Notes: a model not told the origin generated them from the sequence alone. Numbered from the stretch's first letter, positions 21,836 through 31,488 are shown. The stretch: DNA of 64,000 nt from LBZV01 sp000993855 (GCA_964492425.1 CAZBKB010000002.1:22085-86084), one strand, 5' to 3'. Made by a program: numbers and translations.

Positions 21836-22519
21836 GTGCCTCGTATTACATCAATAACAGATCAAAAAGCAAACGCTAGAAGATTTAAAGAAAAAAAAGA
21901 CAAGAGATATAACATTTTTTTAAATGGAAAGTATGCATTTAGCGTTGGCGAGGAAAATTTACTTAAATTACAATTAAAAGAAGGCCAAAATATATCAGAA
22001 AGCCGAATTAATAGTCTAAAAAAAGAGGAAAATCAAAATAAGCTTTTAGACAAAGCCATAAATTTTCTATCTTATAGATTAAGAAGTGAGCAAGAAATAA
22101 AAGACTATCTCATAAAGACAATTTCAAAATCTGAGAAAGTTAAATGGGTGATTGCTAAGGAGTCCGGCTTGCCAGAATACGTCATTAAAAAATTAAAAAA
22201 ATATGGATATGTTAATGACATAGATTTTACAAAATGGTGGATTCAATCTCGTACAAAAGCAAGACCAAAAGGCAGAAAGCTAATTGAGATAGAACTAATA
22301 AAAAAAGGAATCAATAAAGAACTCATCAACAAACTCTTGCCACCAAGACCAAAAACAGATTTGGAACTTGCCCTAAAAGTTTTGGAAAAAAAAAGAACAA
22401 AACTTGAAAAATTAGAGCCAAGGGAGGTCCAAAGAAGAATTTTTAACTACCTTATTTCTCGTGGCTTTGATTATGATGTAATACATGAGGCATTTGCAAT
22501 ATATAGCAAAAAGAGATAA
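21836..22519 (+). CDS. recX: Regulatory protein RecX
   Basis: This 227-residue, GTG-initiated protein is rich in lysine and helices and shows the RecX repeats: A-I-N-F-L-S-Y-R-L-R-S-E-Q-E-I, L-K-K-Y-G-Y-V-N-D-I-D-F-T-K-W-W and I-F-N-Y-L-I-S-R-G-F-D-Y-D-V-I. RecX limits RecA filament extension. Position directly after recA supports the call. Confidence 0.93.
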   Translation: MPRITSITDQKANARRFKEKKDKRYNIFLNGKYAFSVGEENLLKLQLKEGQNISESRINSLKKEENQNKLLDKAINFLSYRLRSEQEIKDYLIKTISKSEKVKWVIAKESGLPEYVIKKLKKYGYVNDIDFTKWWIQSRTKARPKGRKLIEIELIKKGINKELINKLLPPRPKTDLELALKVLEKKRTKLEKLEPREVQRRIFNYLISRGFDYDVIHEAFAIYSKKR

Positions 22520-22656
22520 AATTTCAAAAATAAGGCAGTTACAAAGAAGTAGAGTTACTCTTATTTGGATATGCTAAGTTTGATTAAAAAATCTAAGACT
22601 TCCATCAGATAAACTGCGGAAAACGCGGTCATTCTTTGTATCTCCCATAAAAATTT

Positions 22657-24129
22657 ATGAGTAATCAAAATGATATAAAAACACAAAAAAAAGGCAAAGT
22701 GATTGTTTCTGTAGGCTCTCCACACCAGGATTTTAACAGTAATCGTGATGCTCGGGAAATTATCCAGGACGCCAGAGACGAAGCATATCGTATCAAAAAA
22801 TCAGCGGAGGAAGAAGCTAGAAAAATTAGACAGGAAATTCTTGAAATTGAGAAAAGGCTTGTTCAAAAGGAAGAATCGCAAGACGACAAGATTGCACAAT
22901 TATCAAAATTCGAGAGTCAAATAGAATTTGCAAAAGAAGCATATAAAAAGAAAGAACAGGAACTTTCTCGAACAAGGGAAGAATTAATCGAAAAATTATC
23001 TAAAATATCCTCACTGACTAGAGAAGAAGCAAAAAAACTGATTCTTGCTAATTTAGAAGAATCACTTAAAGACGAGGTAGCTAAAAGAATTAAAGAGGCA
23101 GAAGAGCAAATAAAAGCAGAAGCATCTAATAAAGCAAAAGAAATTATTGTTAATGCCATGATAGCTGGTTCAACCGATTGGGTGGCCGAATACACGGTAA
23201 CAACCATAAAGCTTGAGTCGGAAGAAATGAAGGGACGAATAATTGGAAAGGAAGGTCGCAATATAAGGACGTTCGAACTTGCAACAGGGGTTGATGTTGA
23301 ACTTGACAGCGATATAGCAGGTGAAATAAGGCTTTCTTCTTTCGACCCTATAAGGCGTGAAATTGCACGGCGTGCTCTTGAAGAATTAGTAAAAGATGCA
23401 AGAATTCAACCCACGAGAATAGAACAAATTGTAGAAAGAAATACCCAAGAAGTAAATCGAGATATGTCAGATGCGGGTAGAAAAGCCGCAAGCGAACTTG
23501 GATTATTTAATATTCCTCAAGAAGCTCTTGATCGTCTAGGTCGTCTAAAATTCCGCTATTCTTATGGGCAAAATCAATTAATTGCAGCACTGGAAACAGG
23601 GAAAATCGCTAAAAAAATTGCGGAAGAGGTTGGTGCTAAATCGCTAATTTGTGCACAAGGTGGCTTGTTCCATGACATTGGGAAAACAGAAATGGAAAAA
23701 GAAGGCACTCATGTTCAACTTGGTGTTCAGCTAGCAAAAAAATGGAATTTCCCTCAAGAAATCATAAGTTGCATTGCCCAACATCACGAAGATGAACCTT
23801 TTTCATCTATTGAATCAATAATTGTTCATGTTGCAGACGCTGTTTCTGGTGCAAGACCTGGTGCAAGACACGAAGCGGTTGAAGATTATATCAAAAGACT
23901 TACTGATATCGAGAAAGTTGCGATGTCTTTTTCTGGTGTGGATAAAGCTTATGCAATTCAGGCAGGGAGGGAAGTACGTGTCATTGTTAAACCGGAGGTT
24001 GTAGACGATGCTGGTGCAGTAAAAATATCACATGATGTACGTCAGAAGCTGGAAAGTGAACTCACATATCCGGGTCAAATAACAGTAACAGTAATTCGCG
24101 AGGTACGTGCGGTAGACATTGCAAAATAA
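22657..24129 (+). CDS. rny: Ribonuclease Y lacking an N-terminal membrane anchor
   Basis: RNase Y initiates mRNA decay by endonucleolytic cuts. Residues 30-165 form a long coiled coil, the KH domain has G-R-I-I-G-K-E-G-R-N at 193-202, and the HD domain has its H-D pair at 339-340 (G-L-F-H-D-I-G-K). The family usually starts with one transmembrane helix that holds the enzyme at the membrane; here the first 30 residues are polar, so this form looks soluble. The total is 490 residues against about 520. No upstream start would add a helix. Confidence 0.95.
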   Translation: MSNQNDIKTQKKGKVIVSVGSPHQDFNSNRDAREIIQDARDEAYRIKKSAEEEARKIRQEILEIEKRLVQKEESQDDKIAQLSKFESQIEFAKEAYKKKEQELSRTREELIEKLSKISSLTREEAKKLILANLEESLKDEVAKRIKEAEEQIKAEASNKAKEIIVNAMIAGSTDWVAEYTVTTIKLESEEMKGRIIGKEGRNIRTFELATGVDVELDSDIAGEIRLSSFDPIRREIARRALEELVKDARIQPTRIEQIVERNTQEVNRDMSDAGRKAASELGLFNIPQEALDRLGRLKFRYSYGQNQLIAALETGKIAKKIAEEVGAKSLICAQGGLFHDIGKTEMEKEGTHVQLGVQLAKKWNFPQEIISCIAQHHEDEPFSSIESIIVHVADAVSGARPGARHEAVEDYIKRLTDIEKVAMSFSGVDKAYAIQAGREVRVIVKPEVVDDAGAVKISHDVRQKLESELTYPGQITVTVIREVRAVDIAK

Positions 24130-24130
24130 A

Positions 24131-24159
24131 TTGACGAGTTTTGCCAGTTTTTATATAAT
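24131..24159 (+). promoter_or_regulatory. Strong sigma-70-type promoter of the HU gene
   Basis: TTGACG (24131-24136) and TATAAT (24154-24159) are 17 bases apart, giving a leader of about 20 bases before the ATG at 24187. Confidence 0.85.
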
Positions 24160-24186
24160 TGTTAGCACAATTTAATTTCAGCTAAT

Positions 24187-24459
24187 ATGACGAAAAAACA
24201 ATTAGTCGATAGAGTAGCAAAAAAAGTAGGTCTTACCAAAAAAACAGCAGAAAGTGCAGTAAACGCCGTTTTCGGCAATATCAGAGAAGCAATGACCAAA
24301 GGTGATAAAGTAGTTATTACTGGGTTTGGAACTTTTATAGTTAGAAAACGTGCAACAAGAACAGGGAGAAATCCTCAAACGGGTAATTCAATTAAAATAA
24401 TGGGACACAAATTACCTGGTTTCACTGCAGGCAAAACTCTCAAAAGGTTAATAAAATAA
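24187..24459 (+). CDS. hup: HU/IHF family DNA-binding protein
   Basis: This 90-residue nucleoid protein has the standard dimerisation helices (M-T-K-K-Q-L-V-D-R-V-A) and the DNA arm with R-N-P-Q-T-G-N-S-I-K-I. The proline that intercalates into DNA is in this arm. It is monocistronic behind its own strong promoter. HU and IHF cannot be told apart with certainty, but the arm and size suit HU. Confidence 0.95.
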   Translation: MTKKQLVDRVAKKVGLTKKTAESAVNAVFGNIREAMTKGDKVVITGFGTFIVRKRATRTGRNPQTGNSIKIMGHKLPGFTAGKTLKRLIK

Positions 24460-24470
24460 ATCTCCCAAAT

Positions 24471-24773
24471 TTAAGCAGCCTTTTTTAACTTTCGTTGGCG
24501 AAAAAGAAAGTCTCCCAATGCGGAATCTTTGTGTGTCAGCTGGCCACTAATTTGATCACCAATAACTAGATTATTGGCAGTACCGGGAATTCCCACTTGA
24601 GACATACCGACCACTTTAGATGCATCAACATCATCAATTTGCGAATCGCCAACACTCCTATTAGTTCCTTCAATTTCACGCTTGGTTATCCCCAAAGCTC
24701 CAGTTATATCTTTATTGGAAGGAGATGTTTCAACTGTTGCATCCCCAAGTTTTTTCTCCGGATTTACAGACAT
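24471..24773 (-). CDS. Hypothetical protein (100 aa) with a strong promoter
   Basis: The 100-residue product is polar, without membrane segments or cysteines; it is rich in glycine, aspartate and serine and has a basic end (F-R-Q-R-K-L-K-K-A-A). I recognise no family. It is supported by a near-consensus promoter on its own strand and by GAGAG close to the ATG. It converges on the HU gene, with 11 bases between the stops, and diverges from miaB. Confidence 0.6.
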   Translation of the reverse strand: MSVNPEKKLGDATVETSPSNKDITGALGITKREIEGTNRSVGDSQIDDVDASKVVGMSQVGIPGTANNLVIGDQISGQLTHKDSALGDFLFRQRKLKKAA

Positions 24774-24796
24774 ATCAAACTCTCTTTCAGATAGGC

Positions 24797-24825
24797 ACTA
24801 TACCGCGATCAGCCTTGGAAGTCAA
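24797..24825 (-). promoter_or_regulatory. Promoter of the 100-aa hypothetical gene
   Basis: On the minus strand TTGACT (24820-24825) and TATAGT (24797-24802) are exactly 17 bases apart. It points away from miaB. Confidence 0.7.
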
Positions 24826-24852
24826 CCTAAGTCCATGTTAAAATCTAAACCC

Positions 24853-26025
24853 ATGAAGTCCACATTTTTCATAAAAACATTTGGATGCCAACAAAACTAT
24901 GCCGATTCTCAACGTATTGCCAGCTACTATATTGCAAGAGGATTTAAAGAAACTAAATCGGTAAAAACGGCAACAGAAATCGTGATAAATACTTGCATGA
25001 TTCGCCAAACAGCAGAGGATAGGGTTACAGGTTTAGTTAAAAATATTACAAAGGGAAGAAAGGAAAAACCAAAAATCATTATCACTGGTTGCATGGTAGG
25101 AATGGCCACAAGAGATGAAACAGGTAAATACATAAAGGTTCTAAGAAAGAGAATGCCAGAAGTGGATGAATTTCTGCCTCTTGAAGAAGTTGGCTTTGAT
25201 TATCCAGCGCTTAGAAATGATGTCACTCATGCATGGGTACCTATATCAAACGGTTGTAACAACTTTTGTACCTTCTGTGTTGTCCCCTTTACAAGAGGGC
25301 GCGAAATATCAAGGCCTTTTGATGACATCATTCAAGAAATCAAAGACCTTGCAAAAAATGGGTGCCGTGAAGTAACTCTTTTGGGTCAAAATGTAAATTC
25401 TTATGGATCAGACCTCATTAAAAACACAAAAAACCTGTTTGCCGACAGGCAGGGATATAAATTAGCGAACAGTCGTATTGTTAAGCCTGTAATGGTAAAA
25501 CACTTGGGTAAATATCGAATACCTACGCTATTTCCTTATTTACTAGAGGAAGTTTGCAAAATAAAGGGCGTAAAAAAAATTAAATTCATCTCATCCAACC
25601 CGTGGGATTTTTCAAATAAATTAATAGAAGTTATTGCAAAGAATAAAAAAATAGACCGCAATATCCATCTTGCCGTCCAGTCTGGTGACAACCAAATTTT
25701 AAAAAGAATGAACCGCTGGTACACAACCAAAGAGTATTTAAATCTTGTAAATATAATAAAAAGTAAAATTCCAAATGTTCAAATTTCTACAGATATAATT
25801 GTTGGCTTTCCAGGAGAAACCGAAAAACAATTTAAAAATACAGTCCAATTAGCTAAGGCTGCAGATTTCACATACGCTTACGTTGCTAAATATTCATGTC
25901 GTCCTAATACCGCTGCAACCAAAGCGTTTGCCGACGACGTATCCCACAAAGAAAAAAATCGACGCTGGTTAATTTTAGATCAACTTATAAACCACAAGGG
26001 ATCACAAAGATCGGCTATTAAGTAG
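24853..26025 (+). CDS. miaB: MiaB-type tRNA methylthiotransferase without TRAM domain
   Basis: The enzyme adds the 2-methylthio group to i6A37 of tRNA. The N-terminal cluster cysteines are 12, 48 and 80, and the radical SAM cysteines 135, 139 and 142 (C-N-N-F-C-T-F-C). The ATG at 24853 gives the usual start just before T-F-G-C-Q; an ATG at 24835 is possible, and the longer frame to 24682 overlaps the divergent gene. At 390 residues it stops after the radical SAM domain: the C-terminal TRAM domain of about 60 residues is missing. Confidence 0.9.
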   Translation: MKSTFFIKTFGCQQNYADSQRIASYYIARGFKETKSVKTATEIVINTCMIRQTAEDRVTGLVKNITKGRKEKPKIIITGCMVGMATRDETGKYIKVLRKRMPEVDEFLPLEEVGFDYPALRNDVTHAWVPISNGCNNFCTFCVVPFTRGREISRPFDDIIQEIKDLAKNGCREVTLLGQNVNSYGSDLIKNTKNLFADRQGYKLANSRIVKPVMVKHLGKYRIPTLFPYLLEEVCKIKGVKKIKFISSNPWDFSNKLIEVIAKNKKIDRNIHLAVQSGDNQILKRMNRWYTTKEYLNLVNIIKSKIPNVQISTDIIVGFPGETEKQFKNTVQLAKAADFTYAYVAKYSCRPNTAATKAFADDVSHKEKNRRWLILDQLINHKGSQRSAIK

Positions 26026-26029
26026 TAAA

Positions 26030-27301
26030 TTATCTCCATTTATTAATCCACATATATTTATCAATGTCACTTATAGGTATTGGCCATCCAGAAGATATTG
26101 GATAAAAATAAAAGAAAGCGACAGTAAAAACTACTAAAATTAAGAATGATAAAAACCTCAATTTAGTCTTATAAATATCACCAAGTGCAACACCTAACGA
26201 TATTGCCAAAAAAGGGACAGATGGCAAGTAGTGGTAAAGGAACATTATCCTAGGTGAAAAAATCCACGGTATCCAGAAGATAAAATAAGCGGTTATCAAG
26301 AATAATAAATTTTTATTTCTCTCTTCGATGTATTTCCCAGTAATGTAAGAAATAGCAATAACACCTGCCCAAAAAATTAAAGGGTTACCTAGAGCGTAAA
26401 TATATCCGGCAATATTATCCCCATAATCATCATAAGAAAAATAAACTCCACGAATGTTTAAAATCCATGGGCACCAATCTTTGGGCCCATCAAGGCCTTG
26501 AGGTACACAGTACAAAGGTGTTGTTCCGTAAGAATGTTGTAAATCTTCACGGTTCTGGTACCACCAAATTTGTTTATGTAAATCAACAAAATCCCCAATA
26601 CCATGTCCTTGAATCCAAAATTGACCATAAGAACCCAGATAAATAACAAATGGAATAACAAACAACGATACAATAGTCCAGTGTAAACGCCCACTTTTAA
26701 TTTGAAAGTATAGACTTGCTACAACAACCAAAAGTATTCCATAAATTCCTGACCACTTAGAAGCTACCGAAAGACCCAAAAAAATAGCAGTAACGATTAA
26801 ATACTTAGTCTTTAAAGACTTAACATATAAAGAAAAAAATATAAAGGAAGTAATGATGAAAAAAACTAAGAATACATCATTCATAGTAATTCTACTCATA
26901 ACAAATGTTAAATTTTCAAATGCAATAACTACGCTTGAAAAAACGGCGGCAGTTGGCCCAAACAAAATAAATGCCAGAATGAATGTTGAGGGAATAATGA
27001 GAGTACCAAATATTGCACTCGGAAATCTCCATCCAAATGGCTCATCACCAAAAATTTTTATGGATCCGGCTTGTATCAGCTTAACAAATGGTGGATGTAA
27101 CCAGTCATAAGCTGTATTCGCTTTAGGTGGGGAAGCAAATGGATCGTAGGCTGCCGGGTTATTATCAGCATATGCTTTAGCAGTCACTGCATGGTAAACT
27201 TCGTCGAAATAGTAATATTGGGGCTCGGTGACGCGATATAATCTCAAAAATAGTGAAAACAAAGTAAGTAAGCAAATAAAATATAGAGAAAAAACACGCA
27301 T
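26030..27301 (-). CDS. Dolichyl-phosphate-mannose-protein mannosyltransferase-like (PMT/GT39)
   Basis: This 423-residue polytopic membrane protein has the PMT N-terminal motif with adjacent aspartate 33 and glutamate 34 (Y-Y-F-D-E-V-Y-H) after the first helix. H-P-P-F-V-K-L follows at about residue 70, another family landmark. PMT enzymes glycosylate secreted proteins from a lipid-linked sugar. The C-terminal half has several further membrane helices. It converges on miaB with only 4 bases between and is divergent to the next membrane gene. Confidence 0.85.
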   Translation of the reverse strand: MRVFSLYFICLLTLFSLFLRLYRVTEPQYYYFDEVYHAVTAKAYADNNPAAYDPFASPPKANTAYDWLHPPFVKLIQAGSIKIFGDEPFGWRFPSAIFGTLIIPSTFILAFILFGPTAAVFSSVVIAFENLTFVMSRITMNDVFLVFFIITSFIFFSLYVKSLKTKYLIVTAIFLGLSVASKWSGIYGILLVVVASLYFQIKSGRLHWTIVSLFVIPFVIYLGSYGQFWIQGHGIGDFVDLHKQIWWYQNREDLQHSYGTTPLYCVPQGLDGPKDWCPWILNIRGVYFSYDDYGDNIAGYIYALGNPLIFWAGVIAISYITGKYIEERNKNLLFLITAYFIFWIPWIFSPRIMFLYHYLPSVPFLAISLGVALGDIYKTKLRFLSFLILVVFTVAFFYFYPISSGWPIPISDIDKYMWINKWR

Positions 27302-27340
27302 GGTTAAATTTAAATATATATATAATGAAGCTAATGCGCA

Positions 27341-29008
27341 ATGTATAAAATATTAAACATGCAAAAAATGATTCATAAAATTAGCATGAGTTCTCTTATT
27401 TATTATCTGTTTTTTGGTTTTATATTTTGGCACCTTGCAAAGGAAATGCTTCAAGTAAAAAGCAGCGGATGGTATGTAGGACAGGTTAATTTATATGGAG
27501 ATCTTGTATACCATCTTGCACTAATCAACAAATTTATAACTTCACAAGACATTGTCATTGATAACCCTATCTTGGCTGGTGACAAAATAAACTATCCAAT
27601 ATTCGCAGATTTTATGACATCTCTTATCACCATCACGACTAGTATAGACTTTGCTCTTTTTATAACTACCTTAATAGGTGGAATAATTGTTCTTTTTGTT
27701 TCTAAATTATTTATTAAAACTTTCATAAAAAGTAACAAAGTAGCATTTTTAACACTATTACTATTCTTGCTAAATGGTGGTTTCGGCTTTTTTTACTTTT
27801 TCCGGGATTACGCTATATCGCAAAAATCCCTACTCAATTTTATGCTATCCCTTCCAAGGGAATATACTGATTTGAAAGATTTGGGTTATTGGTGGATTAA
27901 TTCACTACTTGCATATTTTTTGCCCCAAAGAGGTTTTCTTTTTGCATTTCCAATAACTTTAATTGTTCTGCTACTGCTATACCGAGGATACAAAAAAAAC
28001 CAAAGATTATATTTTTTATTAGCAGGAATTATTACTGGAAGCCTCCCACTTGTGCAAGCTCACAGCCTCTTCGTTATCTTCATATTATCTACCATATATT
28101 TCCCTCTAAGCCTTTATAAAAATAAGGAATTTAAAACTCTGATAATAAACTGGATTTTATTTGGAGCGGTCGCAGCCGCAGTTGCACTGCCGCTTTTTAA
28201 AATTATTTCTTCAGTTTCAAATCCCCTGGATTTTATCCGTTACGATCCGGGTTGGACTAGCAAAGAAAACATCTTCTGGTTCTGGCTTAAAAATCTAGGT
28301 TTTTTTGCACCTGTTCTAATAGTCTCAATAGTTTGGCTCTTTAAAAACGCGAAAATATTTATATTGTATCTACCGTTTTTAGTAATTTTTTTCATTTCAA
28401 ACATCTGGATTTTTCAGCCTTGGGAATTTGATAATAGTAAGCTTTTAATTTATTGGTACTTTGCATCATGTATTGTAGCAGCATACTTCCTATCATACGC
28501 ACTATTCACAGGCCACATTTTTAAAAAAATTACAGGTTTATTTATAGTAATATTAATTACATTTTCTGGTAGCTTGGATTTATTTCGTACATTTACACCC
28601 GTAAGTTCATACCAAATTTACACGAAACAAGATTTAGAAGTTGCCCGTCAAACAAAACTACTCACACCTGAAAACGCAGTATTTGTAACTGCTTCAAACC
28701 ATAACAACCCCATCCCTACGTTGACAGGAAGGTCAACAATTATTGGATTTCACGGATGGTTATGGAGCCATGGTGTCAATTACACAAAACAGGCTAATGA
28801 TGTTAAGGTTATTTACTTGGGCGATAAAACTGCCGAAGATTTAATAAAAAAATACAAGATTTATTACGTTACTGTTGGCCCTCAAGAAATTCAAGATTTT
28901 AGTATCAACCTAAATTATTACCGTAATTATCCTCAAATAAATTTGGCAAGTGGATGGAATCTTTATGATGTTAGTAATTTATGGGCCGACAGCGACGGGC
29001 AAAACTAA
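27341..29008 (+). CDS. Polytopic membrane protein, GT-C glycosyltransferase-like
   Basis: The 555-residue protein has about ten hydrophobic segments and a C-terminal soluble part of around 120 residues. An acidic residue follows the first helix in N-L-Y-G-D-L-V-Y-H, the position of the catalytic acid in GT-C enzymes. I do not recognise a named family. The start is uncertain, as ATGs occur at codons 1, 7, 10 and 16. TATAAT at 27322-27327 is a likely -10 box. The end overlaps miaA by 44 bases. Confidence 0.6.
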   Translation: MYKILNMQKMIHKISMSSLIYYLFFGFIFWHLAKEMLQVKSSGWYVGQVNLYGDLVYHLALINKFITSQDIVIDNPILAGDKINYPIFADFMTSLITITTSIDFALFITTLIGGIIVLFVSKLFIKTFIKSNKVAFLTLLLFLLNGGFGFFYFFRDYAISQKSLLNFMLSLPREYTDLKDLGYWWINSLLAYFLPQRGFLFAFPITLIVLLLLYRGYKKNQRLYFLLAGIITGSLPLVQAHSLFVIFILSTIYFPLSLYKNKEFKTLIINWILFGAVAAAVALPLFKIISSVSNPLDFIRYDPGWTSKENIFWFWLKNLGFFAPVLIVSIVWLFKNAKIFILYLPFLVIFFISNIWIFQPWEFDNSKLLIYWYFASCIVAAYFLSYALFTGHIFKKITGLFIVILITFSGSLDLFRTFTPVSSYQIYTKQDLEVARQTKLLTPENAVFVTASNHNNPIPTLTGRSTIIGFHGWLWSHGVNYTKQANDVKVIYLGDKTAEDLIKKYKIYYVTVGPQEIQDFSINLNYYRNYPQINLASGWNLYDVSNLWADSDGQN

Positions 29009-29879
29009 TCTAGCAATAGAGATCGCAAAAAAAAATAACGGTGAGCTAATTTCTGCTGACTCACGTCAAGTTTACAAAAATCTGGATATAGGAACCGGTA
29101 AGGTCTCTCCAAATTCAAATGTTAAAAAGTATAATGGTCACTGGTTTGTTGATGGAGTAAAAATATATGGATTTGATGTAATAGCCCCCGGAGAATCTTT
29201 TTCAGCTGCAGATTTTATAGGTTACGCAAATGGAATAATTAATAATATCCAAAAAAAGAATAAAATACCGATAATTGTTGGTGGAACAGGTTTTTATATA
29301 AAGTCGCTGCTATTTGGAATTGAGACCTTAGGAATTGCGCCAAATTACACACTTCGTAAAAAACTAGACAATTTAACCAAGACCGAGCTCTATAAAACCC
29401 TGTTTAAGTTAAACAGGAACAAAGCGATTTCTTTAAACGAATCCGATAGAAAAAATCCTCGACGCTTAATTCGAGCGATTGAAATCGCAGTTAATAACAG
29501 TTATTCAATCACAAGCATCCAAACATCACCAGCCAATTACGAAATCATCGGCTTAACAGCACCTAATGATTTTCTTTATAAACGGGCAGATGCATGGCTT
29601 ATACAAAGATTGGATTTAGGTTTGATCGATGAAGTCAAATACCTGCTTTCAAACCGCATTAGTTCAAATTGGTTGCAATCACTTGGTTTGGAATATAAAT
29701 GGATCACCAGATCTCTACTTGGTGAAATTTCGCAAAATGAAGCAATTAGCAGACTTAAAGGAGACATCCACGCATATATTAGACGTCAAAAAACTTTCTC
29801 AAGACAATTTCCAAAAATTAAATATTTTGATATCTCAGAAAGAAACTGGAAACACAACTTGCAAAACCTTTCACTTTAA
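28965..29879 (+). CDS. miaA: tRNA dimethylallyltransferase
   Basis: MiaA makes i6A37, the substrate of MiaB. From the ATG at 28965 the P-loop G-P-T-A-T-G-K-T spans residues 7-14, and D-S-R-Q-V-Y, with the catalytic aspartate, is at 32-37. G-G-T-G-F-Y-I-K is also conserved. A GTG at 28950 or the next ATG at 28968 are alternative starts. It overlaps the preceding membrane gene, so they are probably cotranscribed. Confidence 0.95.
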   Translation: MMLVIYGPTATGKTNLAIEIAKKNNGELISADSRQVYKNLDIGTGKVSPNSNVKKYNGHWFVDGVKIYGFDVIAPGESFSAADFIGYANGIINNIQKKNKIPIIVGGTGFYIKSLLFGIETLGIAPNYTLRKKLDNLTKTELYKTLFKLNRNKAISLNESDRKNPRRLIRAIEIAVNNSYSITSIQTSPANYEIIGLTAPNDFLYKRADAWLIQRLDLGLIDEVKYLLSNRISSNWLQSLGLEYKWITRSLLGEISQNEAISRLKGDIHAYIRRQKTFSRQFPKIKYFDISERNWKHNLQNLSL

Positions 29880-29985
29880 ATAAAGCTTGAAGTAATTTTT
29901 TGGCAGATATCATAGGAGTTTGAATATGAAGTATTTGTCTTACAAACCAACTTGCTGCTTTTTTTAATCTAAATAAAATATCAGA

Positions 29986-30013
29986 TTGCACCTTAGCACA
30001 AAGCTGATATATA
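29986..30013 (+). promoter_or_regulatory. Possible promoter of the AI-2E family gene
   Basis: TTGCAC (29986-29991) and TATATA (30008-30013) are 16 bases apart, 8 bases before the GTG at 30022. The stretch from 29880 to 29985 has no gene. Confidence 0.45.
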
Positions 30014-30021
30014 CTCAACAT

Positions 30022-31082
30022 GTGGCGGAATCTAAATCACCTGTAAAAGTAGAAATTTCTCACAAAACAGTAATTTTTACAGCTGCTTTCTTGATTGCAC
30101 TTTGGTTTTTGATTCAAATATTTTTTTTGCAGCCCAAATATCCTGATANNNNNNNNNNATCATCATGGTTTTCTTATCAATTATTTTAGTTGCTGCCATG
30201 CTCAAACCTGTTGAATGGCTTAACTCAAGAAAAATTCCACGAGTACTAGCCGTTATAGTGGTATATCTTTTAATGATCGCATTTATTTCTCTTGTAATTG
30301 GAATAATTATTCCGCCGTTGATTCAGCAGTCATCTGCTCTAATTACTAAATTGCCGCAAATAATCTCGACAATAAATGACTTTTTCATCTTCGTCAAGAT
30401 TCCAGTAGAAGACGTTTCGTCAGTTTTATCCAGGCAGATTCAGGGGTTTATAGGAAACATAGTTTCAATTTCTACGGCAATATTTTCTAGTATCCTCTTG
30501 GTTATAACCGTTTTAGTTATTACCTTTTATCTTCTTTTAGAATGGCAAAAATTTGTTACTTTAGTTTCATCACCATTTTCTGGTCGTCAAGAAAAAAAAG
30601 TTACAGATGTAATATCCAAGTTGGAAAACGGTCTAGGACGATGGGTCAGAGGACAATTGTCCTTATCATTTATTGTTGGAGTACTAACATTTATCGGATT
30701 GCAACTGCTGGGGATACAATATGCTTTACCATTAGCGCTAATTGCAGCAATTTTAGAAATTGTTCCTATCATAGGGCCAATCATAGCTTCAATTCCGGCA
30801 ATCCTTGTTGGTTTAACAATAAGTCCTCTCATGAGCCTTGCGGTTGCTGCCCTTTTTATTGTTATTCAACAACTTGAAAATCATTTGATTGTACCGGTTA
30901 TTATGTCCAAGGTTATTGGTCTTCAGCCGCCAATAATAATTGTTTCCCTTCTAATAGGTGCCAAAATAGCTGGAATCGGAGGCGCTTTCTTGGTTCCCCC
31001 AATACTCATAATAATTAAAATAATTATTGGCGAATTTTTAAAAGAAGATGAAAAGTTTGAAGAAAACTTAATAGAACAATAA
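30022..31082 (+). CDS. AI-2E family transporter (PerM/YdiK-like), interrupted by an assembly gap
   Basis: The part before the N run (V-E-I-S-H-K-T-V-I-F-T) and the part after it (A-M-L-K-P-V-E-W-L) match consecutive regions of the AI-2E/PerM family: the first helix and the helix leading to the P-x-x-x-W-L motif. Later segments R-W-V-R-G-Q-L and the P-I-I-G-P-I-I-A-S-I-P-A-I motif confirm it. The two parts are in different frames across the 10 N, so the true gap is not 10 bases (its length must be 2 modulo 3). The gene is probably intact in the organism. Members export small molecules; substrates are mostly unknown. Confidence 0.85.
30149..30158. other. Assembly gap (10 N)
   Basis: Ten undetermined bases, probably a fixed-size placeholder for a scaffold join. 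Confidence 0.99.
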
Positions 31083-31086
31083 GAAC

Positions 31087-31481
31087 ATTTGGGAAGAGAG
31101 TAAGCCAGATTCTGTTTTAATCGAGTCTGACTCGATTTTAACGATCATCTGTCTCTAAATGATATTTATCACTTAGTCTGCCTTTTTGGCGGATGCCCCT
31201 ACTCTGAGCCTATTGGAAACGTGATCTTCGGCTCAATTCTGGGTTGCAGCAAGGAGGATTACCCGTTTCACCCCCACTCGTCTCTGTTGCTCTCAAGCAC
31301 TGTAATCTCAGTACCTGCCTTAAGCTCCACTCGTGGGCTCACCCCGCTCGTCGAGGCAAAGAGCTTAAGTACTAGCGCTTTCGCGTCGGAGTTTGCACTC
31401 CGTCCTTGGTTTCCTGCTGTCTGGACTTTCCTCTCACCACAGCTTTATGCGATGGTGAGCGATCGTTCTTCTTCCCAAATG
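31087..31481 (-). ncRNA. rnpB: RNase P RNA, bacterial class A-like
   Basis: Read on the minus strand, the 5' region contains GAGGAAAGTCCAGAC, the CR-I hallmark, and the 3' region contains ACAGAATCTGGCTTA, the CR-V hallmark. The two ends pair as CATTTGGGAAGA with TCTTCCCAAATG to form stem P1. The RNA is about 395 nucleotides and cleaves pre-tRNA 5' leaders. TATAAT (31489-31494) stands 7 bases before the 5' end. Plus-strand ORFs over this region are shadows. Confidence 0.93.
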
Positions 31482-31488
31482 GACATGA

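Noticed and set aside
24682..24852. N-terminal extension of MiaB
   Set aside because: It overlaps the divergent gene and its promoter, and MiaB proteins start just before the T-F-G-C motif.
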